Origin: Littorina saxatilis
Lineage: Eukaryota; Mollusca; Gastropoda; Littorinimorpha; Littorinidae
Assembly (NCBI RefSeq): GCF_037325665.1
Contig: NC_090249.1
Location: 58,992,975 to 59,056,974, forward strand
Length of the DNA stretch: 64,000 nucleotides
Direction: 5' to 3'
Part shown: positions 21,517 to 32,580 of the stretch, in pieces
How the letters are laid out: each line of letters begins with the position of its first letter
Position numbering within the stretch: the first letter of the stretch is position 1
Notes under the pieces: model-generated
The model's input: only the letters and a program-made list of their open reading frames with translations
Told to the model about the DNA's origin: nothing
The model's database searches: none
Made by a program: the position numbers and the translations under genes

Positions 21517-24500
21517 AATAACAGAACCAGAATAAAGGCAGTAGCTCTAGGCCTTAAGTTAGAGTTTTTGTGCGAATCTTCCCTGTTACCATTTTTTATT
21601 TTGATGTGTTTAAGATGCCCGAGCCGTGTCACACTTGCCTTGTTCGTGTTCCTATTTGCAAGGAGTAAGATTGATGGTAGTCCGACGCGTTGGATGCAAA
21701 ATGTTAGCTGTTTTTACAGTGAAGAATGTACTTGTTTTTGTTCTGCACGCCTTGAATATACCTCTGGCCTATTTGCCCAGAAACGCCTGTATTTATCTGG
21801 AGATGTTGAAAAAAAACCAGGTCCCCCACAACAAGTGTCCATTGTCCATATTAACGCTCGCAGTATTAAAAATAAAATTGATCTATTGCATCCTGAAGTC
21901 CAAAAGCATGACGTTTTAACCATATCTGAGACTTGGTTATCCCATACAGACGACAGTTCCTCACTACTGATCCCAAATGTTCAACCTCCATTAAGACTAG
22001 ACAGACCAAACGACCCACATGGGGGAGTAGCCATTTATGTTAAAACATATTTGTTTTGTAAGCCACGTCCAGACCTGCACGTGCCAGGACTTGAAGCAGT
22101 CTGGACTGAAATTAAGTTTCATAAAGATAGACTTTTAGTGGGTTCTTTTTATCGACCACCTGATGCGAAGGTCCAATATTGGGACTTAGTTGACGAAAGC
22201 ATTCGTCGAGTAAATAACCAGTTTGTCAAATTTATCGTCCTTGGAGACTTTAACTCCGACTTTGGTAGTAACCCCTCCCAGCATCTCCTGAACTTATTGA
22301 ACTTATATCAACTTACCCAACTTGTAACCCTGCCAACACGTGTCACGGAGACAAGTAGTACCTGCCTAGATTTAATAATAACCCAAACCCCGCAAATGAT
22401 ACAGCGCGTAGATGTTTTTCCTCCTGTGTGTAGTGACCACAGTGTACCATGTGCAGTATTAAATACTGTAGTTATTCCTAATCGCTCATTTAAAAGAACC
22501 ATTTATAATTATGATAAGATGAATATTGAAAGTTTTTGTGGATCACTTTCCCAAGTTGATTGGTCTGCTGTCTTTATTGATAAATGTCTTGATGAAAATG
22601 TCCAAGATTTTACTCAGATTTTCATGAGCATTGCCAAAGAGAATATGCCGGTTAAGACTGTAACAGTTCGATCGGAGGACAAGGAGTGGGTAACATCTGA
22701 CATCTTAGATTTAATTGATGCACGCGATCAGATACACACTAAAGCGAGATTAACCGATTTACCCGAAGATTGGTTGTTGTATCGACAGACACGTAATTCA
22801 TTGACACAAAAGAAAAGAGAAAGAATTATTGAGTATTATTCCAATTTGGATACAAAGATCTCAGACCCTTCAAAATTCGGAACCAAACAATGGTGGAAAT
22901 TAGTTAAATCCTTTATTAAAAAGAAGGGTATGAAAACTGAGGAACTTCCACCAATCCACTCAGAAGGTCAAATACATTATTTAAACCACGATAAAGCTAA
23001 TATTTTTAATGATCAGTTTATTCAGAATTCGTCCATTGAGAATCCAGACGATGAACCTCCCGAAATCCAAATTTCTGATTGTTTTATGAATAATTTAGTC
23101 TTGTCAGTTAATGAAGTAAAAGATGTTATTATAAATTTGAAGAAGACGAAAGCTGCAGGTCCCGATTTAATACATAACCGATTATTAATTGCTTCTGTGG
23201 ATGTTGTATCAGAACCCCTTTTAAAAATATTTAATAGAAGTTTAGTTGAAGGAAAATGTCCTGCCTCGTGGAAACTAGCCCATGTTACTCCAGTATATAA
23301 AAAAGGTCCAGCAGAATTGTGTAATAATTACCGTCCTATATCATTACTGAGTTGTGTTGGTAAGGTGTTAGAAAGATGTGTTTATGTACATGTTTTTGAT
23401 TTTTTAAAGGCAAATCACATACTCATTCCACAGCAGTCTGGTTTTTTGCCAGATGATTCATGTGTATTCCAATTGATTTCGATTTACAAAGAATTTTGTT
23501 CCTGTCATGACAGAGGCATTACGACCCAAGCTGTATTTTTTGATGTGTCGAAAGCGTTCGATAGAGTGTGGCACAAGGGCCTTTTGGCCAAGTTAGAAGC
23601 AGTGGGCATTAGAGGTCGGTTATTATTATGGTTCTGTGATTATTTAACAGACCGCAAGCAAGTTGTTGTAATTAAGGGAACACAGTCTAATGTTAAAAAG
23701 ATTCCTGCCGGTGTTCCACAAGGATCCGTGCTAGGCCCGCTCTTATTTCTGGTTTATATTAATGATATTGTAAAGAATATTGAATCCGGAATTAAGTTGT
23801 TTGCTGACGACACAAGCATGTATCTTGCATTAGAAGATGTAGACAGACGAACCAATATATTAAATCAAGATCTTGATAAAATTAGTGCATGGGCCAATAA
23901 ATGGAAAGTTAAATTTAACGAGACTAAGACTGAATTGTTAAATATTCAACGTGATTTAATCCCCCCTCAACCCTTGTTTTTCAACAATGTCTTTTTAGAA
24001 AAAGTAGATCAACACAAACACCTTGGAGTGATTTTACAGAGCACCTGCAAGTGGGATGCCCACATCCAAAGTATAGTTAAAAAAGCGAATTTACTGATTA
24101 ATTGTTTACGATTTTATAAATATAGATTAAGTCGAAAAAGTTTGGAAATAATGTACAAGTCTTTTATTTTACCCCATTTCGACTATGCAGATGTTGTTTG
24201 GGATAATTGCACTAAGATAATGGCAGATGCATTAGAAAAATTACACTTAGAAGCCCTACGAATTATAATAGGTGGAGTTAAGGGCACTAGCCATGCAAAG
24301 CTGTATGAGGAAAGTGGGCTATGTAGCCTTGAAGAACGAAGGAAAAGACATAAATTAATTGTTTTTCATAAGATGATACATAACAAATGCCCCCAGTACT
24401 TAGTAAATGTATTGCCCCCTCTTGTAGTTGACATTAATCCGTATCATAGACGAAGACCATTAGAAAGATATGTGCCTCCTCATAGAACCGAATTATTTCG

Positions 24501-24951
24501 CAACTCTTTTATCCCCAAAACGACTGTACTATGGAACACCTTACCAGATAACGTTAAAATGACCACCTCCTTGAGCGAGTTCAAAAATTATTTGTTAAAT
24601 GCTGATTTTAAAGTACCATGCCATTATTATTTTGGAGAAAGATTTGAACAAGTACATCATTGCAGATTGCGTATTGGTATGAGTGATTTGAATTTTGATT
24701 TATGTAAGCGGCACCTTAAGGATTGCTCTCAATGCGAGTGTGGTTATCCCAGCGAGACTGCTGAACATTACTTATTGCATTGTCCCTTGTATAGAGATAT
24801 AAGATTATTGTCCATTGATAATTTGACAAATGATTATAAGTATATCGAAATATTATTGAAAGGCATCCCGCAATATTCACGAAATGTCAACCAGACCATA
24901 TTCATAACTGTACAGGACTATATTAGACAGACGGGCAGGTTCCGTAAATGA
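21499..24951 (+). CDS. LINE ORF2-type protein: endonuclease plus reverse transcriptase
   Basis: Uninterrupted frame of 1150 codons. Residues 100-109 read SGDVEKKPGP, a 2A-like motif with the key Asn changed to Lys. The APE endonuclease spans about 113-322 (HINARS, SETW 143-146, YRPP, GDFN 249-252, SDH 312-314). The reverse transcriptase spans about 548-800 (YRPISLL 611, FDVSKAFDRVW 681, GVPQGSVLGPLLF 738, FADD 768). A Cys/His cluster (CECG..AEHYLLHC) lies near the C-terminus. The clade looks jockey/CR1-like. The first ATG lies before the 5' flanking repeat (21517-21536), so the native start is probably Met36 at 21604. With no internal stops the copy looks young and possibly active. Confidence 0.9.
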   Translation: MRFLQINNRTRIKAVALGLKLEFLCESSLLPFFILMCLRCPSRVTLALFVFLFARSKIDGSPTRWMQNVSCFYSEECTCFCSARLEYTSGLFAQKRLYLSGDVEKKPGPPQQVSIVHINARSIKNKIDLLHPEVQKHDVLTISETWLSHTDDSSSLLIPNVQPPLRLDRPNDPHGGVAIYVKTYLFCKPRPDLHVPGLEAVWTEIKFHKDRLLVGSFYRPPDAKVQYWDLVDESIRRVNNQFVKFIVLGDFNSDFGSNPSQHLLNLLNLYQLTQLVTLPTRVTETSSTCLDLIITQTPQMIQRVDVFPPVCSDHSVPCAVLNTVVIPNRSFKRTIYNYDKMNIESFCGSLSQVDWSAVFIDKCLDENVQDFTQIFMSIAKENMPVKTVTVRSEDKEWVTSDILDLIDARDQIHTKARLTDLPEDWLLYRQTRNSLTQKKRERIIEYYSNLDTKISDPSKFGTKQWWKLVKSFIKKKGMKTEELPPIHSEGQIHYLNHDKANIFNDQFIQNSSIENPDDEPPEIQISDCFMNNLVLSVNEVKDVIINLKKTKAAGPDLIHNRLLIASVDVVSEPLLKIFNRSLVEGKCPASWKLAHVTPVYKKGPAELCNNYRPISLLSCVGKVLERCVYVHVFDFLKANHILIPQQSGFLPDDSCVFQLISIYKEFCSCHDRGITTQAVFFDVSKAFDRVWHKGLLAKLEAVGIRGRLLLWFCDYLTDRKQVVVIKGTQSNVKKIPAGVPQGSVLGPLLFLVYINDIVKNIESGIKLFADDTSMYLALEDVDRRTNILNQDLDKISAWANKWKVKFNETKTELLNIQRDLIPPQPLFFNNVFLEKVDQHKHLGVILQSTCKWDAHIQSIVKKANLLINCLRFYKYRLSRKSLEIMYKSFILPHFDYADVVWDNCTKIMADALEKLHLEALRIIIGGVKGTSHAKLYEESGLCSLEERRKRHKLIVFHKMIHNKCPQYLVNVLPPLVVDINPYHRRRPLERYVPPHRTELFRNSFIPKTTVLWNTLPDNVKMTTSLSEFKNYLLNADFKVPCHYYFGERFEQVHHCRLRIGMSDLNFDLCKRHLKDCSQCECGYPSETAEHYLLHCPLYRDIRLLSIDNLTNDYKYIEILLKGIPQYSRNVNQTIFITVQDYIRQTGRFRK

Positions 24952-25482
24952 GCCTCTATACTTCATTCATTACATTTATTAGACACTGTCATGCGACATG
25001 CTGCCTGACAAATTTTTCCCCATAACCTCTCTCATGTTCTTTTGTTGTTTTCCGACTTATCAATTATGTCTCGATTTATGCGCAATGTAGTGACTTTTCC
25101 TCTGATCACAATATGCATTAACTTTGTGCGAGTGTCATATGTGCACTTATTACAATTGAAAAAATCCCCTCAAATATTGGCGCTCCAAGTCTTCTTCTTC
25201 TTCTTCTTCTTCCCTTAAGCTAGCTACTAGCTAGCTGCCCTTTCCCCACCTCCTGTATCACCAACCCCTTCCCATTTTCTGCTTGTTTGTGTATCTGTTT
25301 TGTCTTTTGTTTTGTTTTTCGTTTCCTGAAAGGAGCTAATGTACTTATTCCGCCATCATGCTAACCTTTATTTTGTAATTATTATGATTGCTTAAAATAA
25401 GCATTATATGCTTGAGTATGTAATCATCCATGCATTGTTCTTGTCATGATTAAAATTGAATAAAGTTTTGTTTAAACCAACC
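21537..25482 (+). mobile_element. near-complete non-LTR retrotransposon (LINE)
   Basis: Body from just after the 5' copy of AATAACAGAACCAGAATAAA (21517-21536) to TTGTTTAAACCAACC. The 3' UTR (24952-25482) includes AATAAA near 25459. The same 20 bp occurs at 25743-25762 behind a 17-bp tandem array, so it is probably the target duplication. A 3' piece of a related copy is at about 32277-32422. Confidence 0.8.
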
Positions 25483-25762
25483 AGAATAATAACAGAACCA
25501 GAATAATAACAGAACCAGATTAATAACAGAACCAGAATAATAACAGAACCAGAATAATAACAGAACCAGATTAATAACAGAACCAGAATAATAACAGAAC
25601 CAGAATAATAACAGAACCAGATTAATAACAGAACCAGAATAATAACAGAACCAGATTAATAACAGAACCAGAATAATAACAGAACCAGAATAATAACAGA
25701 ACCAGATTAATAACAGAACCAGATTAATAACAGAACCAGAATAATAACAGAACCAGAATAAA
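25483..25762 (+). repeat. 17-bp tandem array at the LINE 3' end (about 16 copies)
   Basis: Units are AATAATAACAGAACCAG or ATTAATAACAGAACCAG. The unit is the same sequence found once as the 5' flank of the LINE, which links the array to the insertion event or to a pre-existing array at the target. Confidence 0.9.
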
Positions 25763-25777
25763 AAACAAAAGAATGGT

Positions 25778-25876
25778 AAGTTATTGGAACGTTTATTGTA
25801 TTAAAAAAAAATCATTGACAGGTTTGACCAAATTGGGAAAGACAGACAAACACTTATGATACAGATAATCAACTTA
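25778..25876 (+). repeat. family K interspersed repeat fragment
   Basis: TAAGTTATTGGAACGTTTAT then CATTGACAG and GACAGACAAACACTTATGATAC. Similar phrases recur at 45466-45570 and 61705-61810. Class unknown. Confidence 0.5.
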
Positions 25877-26127
25877 GACCAAATACAAATACATGTTGGT
25901 TTAGGGTAAACCGACCGACCCTATTTTTTTCCGCCGAGTCTAAAACTTTTTTTACATTTCTCAAAACAAACACCACGTTTGGCACATTTTGCGAACCATA
26001 CAGAGACTAAGGGAAGTAACCTCCTTAAAAATCGACTAAATTTGAAGAAGAAAAAATTTAAAAAATAAAAAGCCGACCTACTTTTTGGTCACGTGACTCT
26101 AAACCAACACATATTTTTGTTTGGCCT
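25877..26127 (+). mobile_element. family E-like MITE, diverged copy
   Basis: The left end GACCAAATACAAATACATG and the right end CATATTTTTGTTTGGCC are imperfect inverses. TTA lies at 25874-25876 and 26128-26130. The internal GACCGACCCTATTTTTTTC matches the other E copies. Confidence 0.65.
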
Positions 26128-26294
26128 TATACAATATTCTAAGTCTCTGGTGAGAACGCTGGTCAGTCAATGAAGAACCAGGGCGGAGCTGCACGAAGCG
26201 AACATGCATGTGCAACCCAAACGGGTAAGAACAAACCGCGGGGTCTGATTCGTTGAAAAACACAACAAATGTCAATGTCATCCAATCCAACACT

Positions 26295-26774
26295 GCGGGT
26301 GGCTCCCACCCAGTTGTTGCGGGTGGCTCCCATCCAGTTGTAGCGGGTGGCTCCCATCCAGTTGTAGCGGGTGGCTCCCACCCAGTTGTAGCGGGTGGCT
26401 CCCACCCAGTTGTAGCGGGTGGCTCCCATCCAGTTGTAGCGGGTGGCTCCCACCCAGTTGTAGCGGGTGGCTCCCATCCAGTTGTAGCGGGTGGCTCCCA
26501 CCCAGTTGTAGCGGGTGGCTCCCATCCAGTTGTTGCGGGTGGCTCCCATCCAGTTGTAGCGGGTGGCTCCCACCCAGTTGTTGCGGGTGGCTCCCACCCA
26601 GTCGTTGCGGGTGGCTCCCACCCAGTCGTTGCGGGTGGCTCCCATCCAGTTGTTGCGGGTGGCTCCCATCCAGTTGTTGCGGGTGGCTCCCATCCAGTTG
26701 TTGCGGGTGGCTCCCATCCAGTTGTTGCGGGTGGCTCCCACCCAGTCGTTGCGGGTGGCTCCCACCCAGTTGTA
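26295..26774. repeat. 24-bp minisatellite, 20 copies
   Basis: Unit GCGGGTGGCTCCCAYCCAGT plus TGTT/TGTA/CGTT, 480 bp in all. Because 24 is divisible by three and the unit lacks stops, several frames on both strands stay open (for example AGGSHPVV repeats). No start context, splice signal or flanking coding sequence supports translation. Confidence 0.92.
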
Positions 26775-27118
26775 GTATATGGTAACTGTTTGTCAAATGT
26801 GATGACACAGGTCCTGCAATGATTGCATGGCGACGTTACTACGTTACGACGTTACGCTGTTACGACGTAACGATGTTACTCACATGTGTCACCAGCCGGC
26901 AACAGCTGCGCACACATTGGATGTAACTGTCTCGTAGAATGTTTAAAAACAATGTTGTTCTCATAAATTCCAAAAGTAAAAGTGTGGCAACAGATGCCAT
27001 AGATCTGTCAACTCGCGATGACATGTATACACGTGGTACTCGTATATGTACGACAGGCCAGCAGCGGAGCACACATTGGAAGAAACTCTCATGTAAACAA
27101 GGGCAGGGTGCTTATCTT

Positions 27119-27348
27119 TGGAACTCTTACTTTGGGGCACAGGAGCTTGTATCAAAGCGCCGATCGATTATTATTAGTACTCCTTTATACTGAACGTAGT
27201 GTTAGATCTATACTCTTAACCTTACTTGTAGTGTCACTACTACCCTTAAGAGTAGCGGTAACACTACAGTTAGGATAAAGGAGAACAAGAATAATCGACC
27301 GGCGCATTGATACAATTAGCTCCTGTGCTTTGGGGGTCTGTGGTTCCA
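27119..27348. mobile_element. 230-bp foldback MITE
   Basis: Arms of about 110 bp: TGGAAC..CACAGGAGC..GTATCAAAGCGCCG on the left is inverted on the right as CGGCGCATTGATAC..GCTCCTGTG..GTTCCA. The centre is GTAGTGTCACTAC, itself a palindrome. Non-coding. Confidence 0.75.
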
Positions 27349-27849
27349 CACCTCTTCCAGAGTCTGTTGCAAAAGCAATGGGACAGTTAATAGTATAAGT
27401 AACAAGGTAGTTCACTATAAGGTGGCCTGCGTTTCAAGATATATCCTTCTCTCTTCAGGTGTCATAAAATCAGTCTGAACTCAACATGAGTTTCACATGA
27501 AACTCAATGATCAACTTAATGTGGTGCCCTTTTCTGAAACTGACTAAAAAAATAATACGAAATGTGTCCGCTTTCCATCTTTGAGCACACATCATACACT
27601 AATGTTCACGTTGTTAAATGTGTTTTCGGTGCTGGAGCGAAAAGTATCTTGCCATAGGTAAAGAAAAGCCAATATTTGATAGGGAAATACAAAACATCAA
27701 AGAAAACAGTGTGTCGCTAACGAAGCATGGTTAATCTGAACCTCATATGAACCGCTAGGGTTGATTTCCTTTGTGTTGGAGAACCAGTGAAGTGGACACG
27801 TTACAATTTAATTTACACGGGTGTGTTCGGCGTTTGCTGCTGCTCTGCC

Positions 27850-27901
<52 letters not shown>

Positions 27902-28899
27902 GTGTGACGTGTGTGTGTGTGTTTGTCAGTGTGACGACGGTGTGTGTGTGTGTGTGTGTGTGCAAGCTCGATGCGTCCTTGTGTGTGTGTGACATTGTGT
28001 GTTTCAGAACATTACGATCTCGATGAAATCCACACATAAAAATGTCAGGTAAAAAAAAAATCATCGTTTATCCTTCACACGTTCACTCGGCCACACCCTG
28101 CCCTCTTTCAAACAACGCCATTTTTTTCTGTCATTCAAGTGCACATTTTATGGTTTTCGCAGAAGTAGCCTACTGAGGGAACAATCGGTTACTGGCGCAC
28201 CCCAAACTTGTCACCTGAAACTCTCACAAAAGCTCCGTGTCTTTATTCCCTCTGTGTGCGTGTGAACAGACGAGAGTGTTCGTTCTTTGTTCCCACTACG
28301 CATGCGCCGCGACCCTGTCCGCACGTGCCTTCCAAATATGGCAGAGAGGTCACGCACGTTTGGCCTTTGTGTGACCATGCATGATCAGTCAAGCGTGAAC
28401 AGTTGACGCTTTTAGTATTGGGAAGTTTGAACAAAAACGGGAGGCCGGGGAGGGGTAAGGGGAGGGAGGGGTAAGGGAAGGGAGGGAGGGTATGCGTGCA
28501 CAACAGTCAAACACGTGTTGAGCTGAAAGTGTAAGTGCCCGTGTGAAATAAGCATCTGTCGATCATCAATAAATTATTATGACGGATCAACATTCAAGTC
28601 AGCTTTCCAGAGGATCTGTCTCGGTCCAATATCCGCTTTCTGGATCACAGTTTCTGTTTTGTTCGTCAGTCTGTGAAATGAATCGATAGCGAACATAAGG
28701 ATAATTTAAAGTGACACAGGAAAACGCGTTATACCTCTCTTAAAGATAGTGTAGATGAATACATAAATTAAAGGGATGCATGAATACATCAATAAACGAA
28801 TACTGAAATAATTTACTAGATAAATGATTTGATGAATGAATAAATAAATGACAGTTACTTTTGAATTAGCAAAGAGATCAATGAATACATATTAAAAGG
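27349..28899. other. unassigned stretch with a (GT)n block
   Basis: (GT)n at about 27850-27975. A GCATGCGC core (NRF1-like) near 28300 and an AAATATGGC phrase near 28336 lie in a GC-richer patch that could be regulatory, but no gene was found beside it. Confidence 0.35.
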
Positions 28900-28911
28900 A
28901 ACATAAGATTT

Positions 28912-29235
28912 TTGACCATTGGAGATGTTGTTGTTCCACAGTATTATTATTTAGGCAACCGTAAGGCACAGGTATTTCACAGCAGGTTGAGATTAAATAT
29001 GAGCGATTTGCAACAAGACCTTGTTAACCGAAACCTCTCTGATAATTTAGAATGCACGTGTGGAGTACGCCCGGAAGACGCTGAACACTTTTTGTTACAT
29101 TGTCCAAAATGTAAAGAACATAGAACCACTTTATTCAATAGTCTGCCAACGCACGCTCTGGATTGCAAAACACCTTTGTTTGGAAATACTGATTTAACTA
29201 TATCTTTGAACACGAAATTACGTTATGTCAACTGA
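28912..29235 (+). pseudogene. C-terminal fragment of a related LINE
   Basis: The frame contains HSRLRLNMSDLQQDLV, then ECTCG and EDAEHFLLHCPKC. It aligns with HCRLRIGMSDLNFDLC and CECG..AEHYLLHCPLY at the end of the LINE at 21499. It is 5' truncated, with no RT domain. Confidence 0.8.
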
Positions 29236-29287
29236 TCGCTTCGGCTGATAATTTATTAACAGTGACAGCAATAGATGTAGCAAAGCA

Positions 29288-29298
29288 TTCTCTCTCTC

Positions 29299-29362
<64 letters not shown>

Positions 29363-29423
29363 CACACACACGCACGCAAGCACGTGTAAGCACGCACGCA
29401 CGCACACACGCACGCACTCACGC
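29288..29423. repeat. (CT)n and CA/CG microsatellite
   Basis: About 70 bp of CT followed by CACACGCACG tracts. Frames over it are artefacts. Confidence 0.95.
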
Positions 29424-29639
29424 AACCCTTATTTGAGCGGCGGTCACGTGATCCCTGTAAAAGGAATCTTTAATCCAAAAGGTGATCCAGATAGTCAAGT
29501 GAACGGTCTTAACTGGCATAGAAAGTTTGAATGAAAGGACACGGGAATAAGTGCATTAATTTGAGTGGGAAATGTGTCGCAAAAATATTTTGGCAAAGTT
29601 TATATCAGCTTCACTCGGGGTATCACTGCCTGTGAAGTC

Positions 29640-30215
29640 CCAAACTTCAACGACCTGACCAGCAGCAAAGATGGTAAAACATAACGCTTCCCGTCCTGTA
29701 TCTGCGGTGATTAGGGTTCAACAGTCTGTGACCTCCCAGACATCAAAGACTTCAGCTGCAGTGGCGGTACCAAAAATAGACCGGTACTCACACTATATGT
29801 GAGGACCACCTCTGACCCTTACAACTTCAAAGACTTCACCAGCAGAAGCCGTGCCAGACTGAATACAACGGTACTCCTCCTGTCTCTGCGGGAAGAATCC
29901 AACTGTCTTTAAATTACCTTCACGACTTTAAAAACTTCTCTAGTAGAAGCTGTTCCAGAAATATAACTAAACTCATTCTGTCTCTGATGACAGAATTCAA
30001 CTGTCTTTGACCTCTACAACTTCAAAGACGTCAGCTACAGCGCTAGCAGCGGTGCTGGAAATATAACGGTACCCATCCTGTCTTTGTAACTACAGAATCA
30101 ACCACCCGGGAACTCCACAACATCAAAGACCGCAGCAGCAGCACCGGTGCTGCAAATACCCGGGTACCAGACATCTGTGATCTCCATAATAACATCAAAA
30201 CCTGCCGACAATGGG
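29640..30215 (+). repeat. degenerate tandem repeats of about 95-100 bp
   Basis: The phrase 'CT.TGACCTC.ACAACATCAAAGACTTCAGCAGCAG' recurs at about 29727, 29812, 29912, 30012, 30106 and 30174, usually followed by GCGGTGCCAGAAATATAACGG and CATCCTGTCTCTG. No unit keeps a usable reading frame. Confidence 0.65.
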
Positions 30216-30829
30216 AGCGACACCCGAACTAGCATCGAGCAGTACCTAACTAATTAGCATGGCGTCGCCCCGTTATTAGTATGGCGGTTACTAGAGGCGC
30301 AGTAATTCTAGTGACAATACTTCAATCATCGGTGCGGCTTTCATCGTAACTTCAAAGACTTCTGATTCTGACGGCGATGCAGGCATTGTGGCGTTCTTCG
30401 TCCTTCTATAAACACCTTTTAAAATTAATACCAATTGCAGATATTAAAATAATATAGAACACTGAAATATAAAAATCAGAAAATAACTGATGCTGATGAC
30501 GTCATAGGACAATTACCTTGCCGGGCGCTAGTCATCATTCATTGTTTTGCACAATTGCGATTACCTTGATCACACTGTAGTTTGCGACAAGAACATAGTA
30601 TACTTTTAACACCGGCGGTATTGCCAAAATAACAATCACAACAGCGTCATGATTAGAGTCCTGCTTCTAATTTAGTGAACTATTCTACCTGTCACAATGC
30701 ACCCCACTTGTTTGTAGGTTTTCGTAACATCTTTGTAATTATAGAACTTGAATTAAATCCATCCGACCATTACGAAAACAAAGATTGTAACATGGTGGCT
30801 GTGTCTTGAACTGAACACTGCTTTAGCGA

Positions 30830-32580
30830 CTTGAGCCATCTGTGACCCCAACAACATCAAAGAACCCAGAGTCAGAAGCGAGGGTGCCGAGACCATAACA
30901 GTAGTGAGGGAGTGTTATTGTTCACACACCACTTCACCATACCTGTGACAGTGCGCCCCACTTTATCTGCTCGTGCGGCACAGCGTGTGTTGAAGTCTTT
31001 GTCACTGCGGCTGATGTAAAAGACAGGCACCAGAATAATTAAAACTGATTTTGTTTATCAAACATTTAAAAAAAATAGTCGTCGGCATTGGTACAAATTT
31101 CCAAATCTCGGACGGTAGCTTGGAGGCTTTCATTATACCTTTGTAATAATACCCCTTAAAGTATAATTCTATCCAACTGCTACAAGAACAAAGGCTTCTA
31201 ATGCCAGCAGTTTTACCCAAAATAGGGGCCTTAGTAACACAGACTGTATGTAGTCAGAAGCGACGGTGATGAGACCATAACGGGAGTGGTTGTGAGTGCG
31301 TGTGTCATTGTCCACACACCACTTCCGGGGACTTAACCTGTGACAGTGTGCCCCACTTTTAGTTGAAAGCCTTTGCACGTGCTGCACAGCGTGTGTTGAA
31401 AGCCTTTGCACGTGCTGCACAGCGTGTGTTGAGGTCTTTGTCATTGCTGGTGTAAAAGACAGGCAGCAGAATAATTAAAACTGAATTTGGTTTTATTTAA
31501 AAAAAATGTTAAAAGATAGTCGTCGGCATAGGTACAATATTATTTTCCAAATCTCGGAAGCTTGGAGTCTTTCATTATACCTTTGTGATAATACCCCTTG
31601 AAGTATAATTCTATCTAACAAGAAAAAAGTTGTGTTCTTTTACAAAAACGCAATGACCAATAATTTGTCAATCGCGTCATGATCAGAACCCTAGTTCTGC
31701 GTGCACAAAGCATCTCGGACGGTAGCTTGGAGGTTTTCATTATACCTTTGTAATAATACCCCTTGAAGTATAAGTCTATCTGACAAGAAAAAAGTTGTGT
31801 TCTTTTACAAAAACGCAATGACCAATAATTTGTCAATCGCGTCATGATCAGAACCCTAGTTCTGCATGCACAAAGCATCTCGGACGGTAGTTTGGAGGCT
31901 TTCATTATACCTTTGTAATAATACCCCTTGAAGTATAACTAAGTCTATCTGACAAGAAAAAAGTTTTTATTTTTTGTTACAAAAACGCCATTACCAATAA
32001 TTTGTCAATCGCGTCATGATCAGAACCCTAGTTGTGCGTGCGTTTTAACCTCTGTCGGTCGGTTGTTTTTAGGATTTTACTAAAACTTTGCAATAATAAT
32101 ACTAAAATTCCTTGGAGAAAATTCCTTTAATTGATCGCTTGTAAACAAAGATCCCAAAGTAGGGGTGTCGCCAAAGATACAACGGCTCCGTCTTGCGACG
32201 CTGGTTCAACCATCTGTGACTTCAACATCAAACACGATATAGTTAGTCATGGTGCTGAGACCATAACGGTAGTTGAGTATTTCCATTGAGTCAGCCATCG
32301 TGCTTACCACTGTTATGTTTTCACTAGGATTGCTTAAAATAAGCACTTTCTAGATGTGCTTAAGTTAGAAATCCTACATGCTATTGTTTGTGTCATGATA
32401 AAAATTGAATAAAATCTTGTTTAAACCAACGGTAGTGGTTAGAGGGAGTGTGTCATCGTGCACACACCACTTCAGTAGACTCTACCTGTGACAGTGCGAC
32501 TCCCTTTAGTTGACAATGTCTGCACGTGCGACACAGAGTGTGTTATAAAGTCTTTGTCACTGTCGGCCTACAACACAGGC
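30830..32580 (+). repeat. higher-order degenerate repeats, with a 168-bp tandem block
   Basis: Blocks at about 30835-31200, 31250-31610 and 32205-32575 share GAGACCATAACGG.AGT, CACACACCACTTC and CTGTGACAGTGCGCCCCAC. At about 31550-32040 three units of about 168 bp repeat CTCGGACGGTAGCTTGGAGG and GTCAATCGCGTCATGATCAG. The region is an old satellite-like array. Confidence 0.65.
32277..32422 (+). mobile_element. 3' fragment of the LINE family at 21537
   Basis: GATTGCTTAAAATAAGCA and AAAATTGAATAAAATCTTGT then TTTAAACC match the 3' UTR of the full LINE. ACGGTAGT flanks it on both sides, a target duplication of about 8-9 bp. It is inserted in the third higher-order repeat. Confidence 0.7.

Noticed and set aside
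26163-26822. Repeat proteins AGGSHPVV and GATRNNW
   Set aside because: A 24-bp unit without stops keeps frames open by arithmetic; no gene signals flank it.
28295-28345. NRF1-like GCATGCGC and YY1-like words as a promoter
   Set aside because: No exon or transcript evidence nearby; single words are expected by chance in GC-rich DNA.
29640-30215. Minus-strand phrases like MSTVIF.APLLLL suggesting repeated signal peptides
   Set aside because: Each copy runs into stops within about 20 codons and the starts are not conserved between copies.
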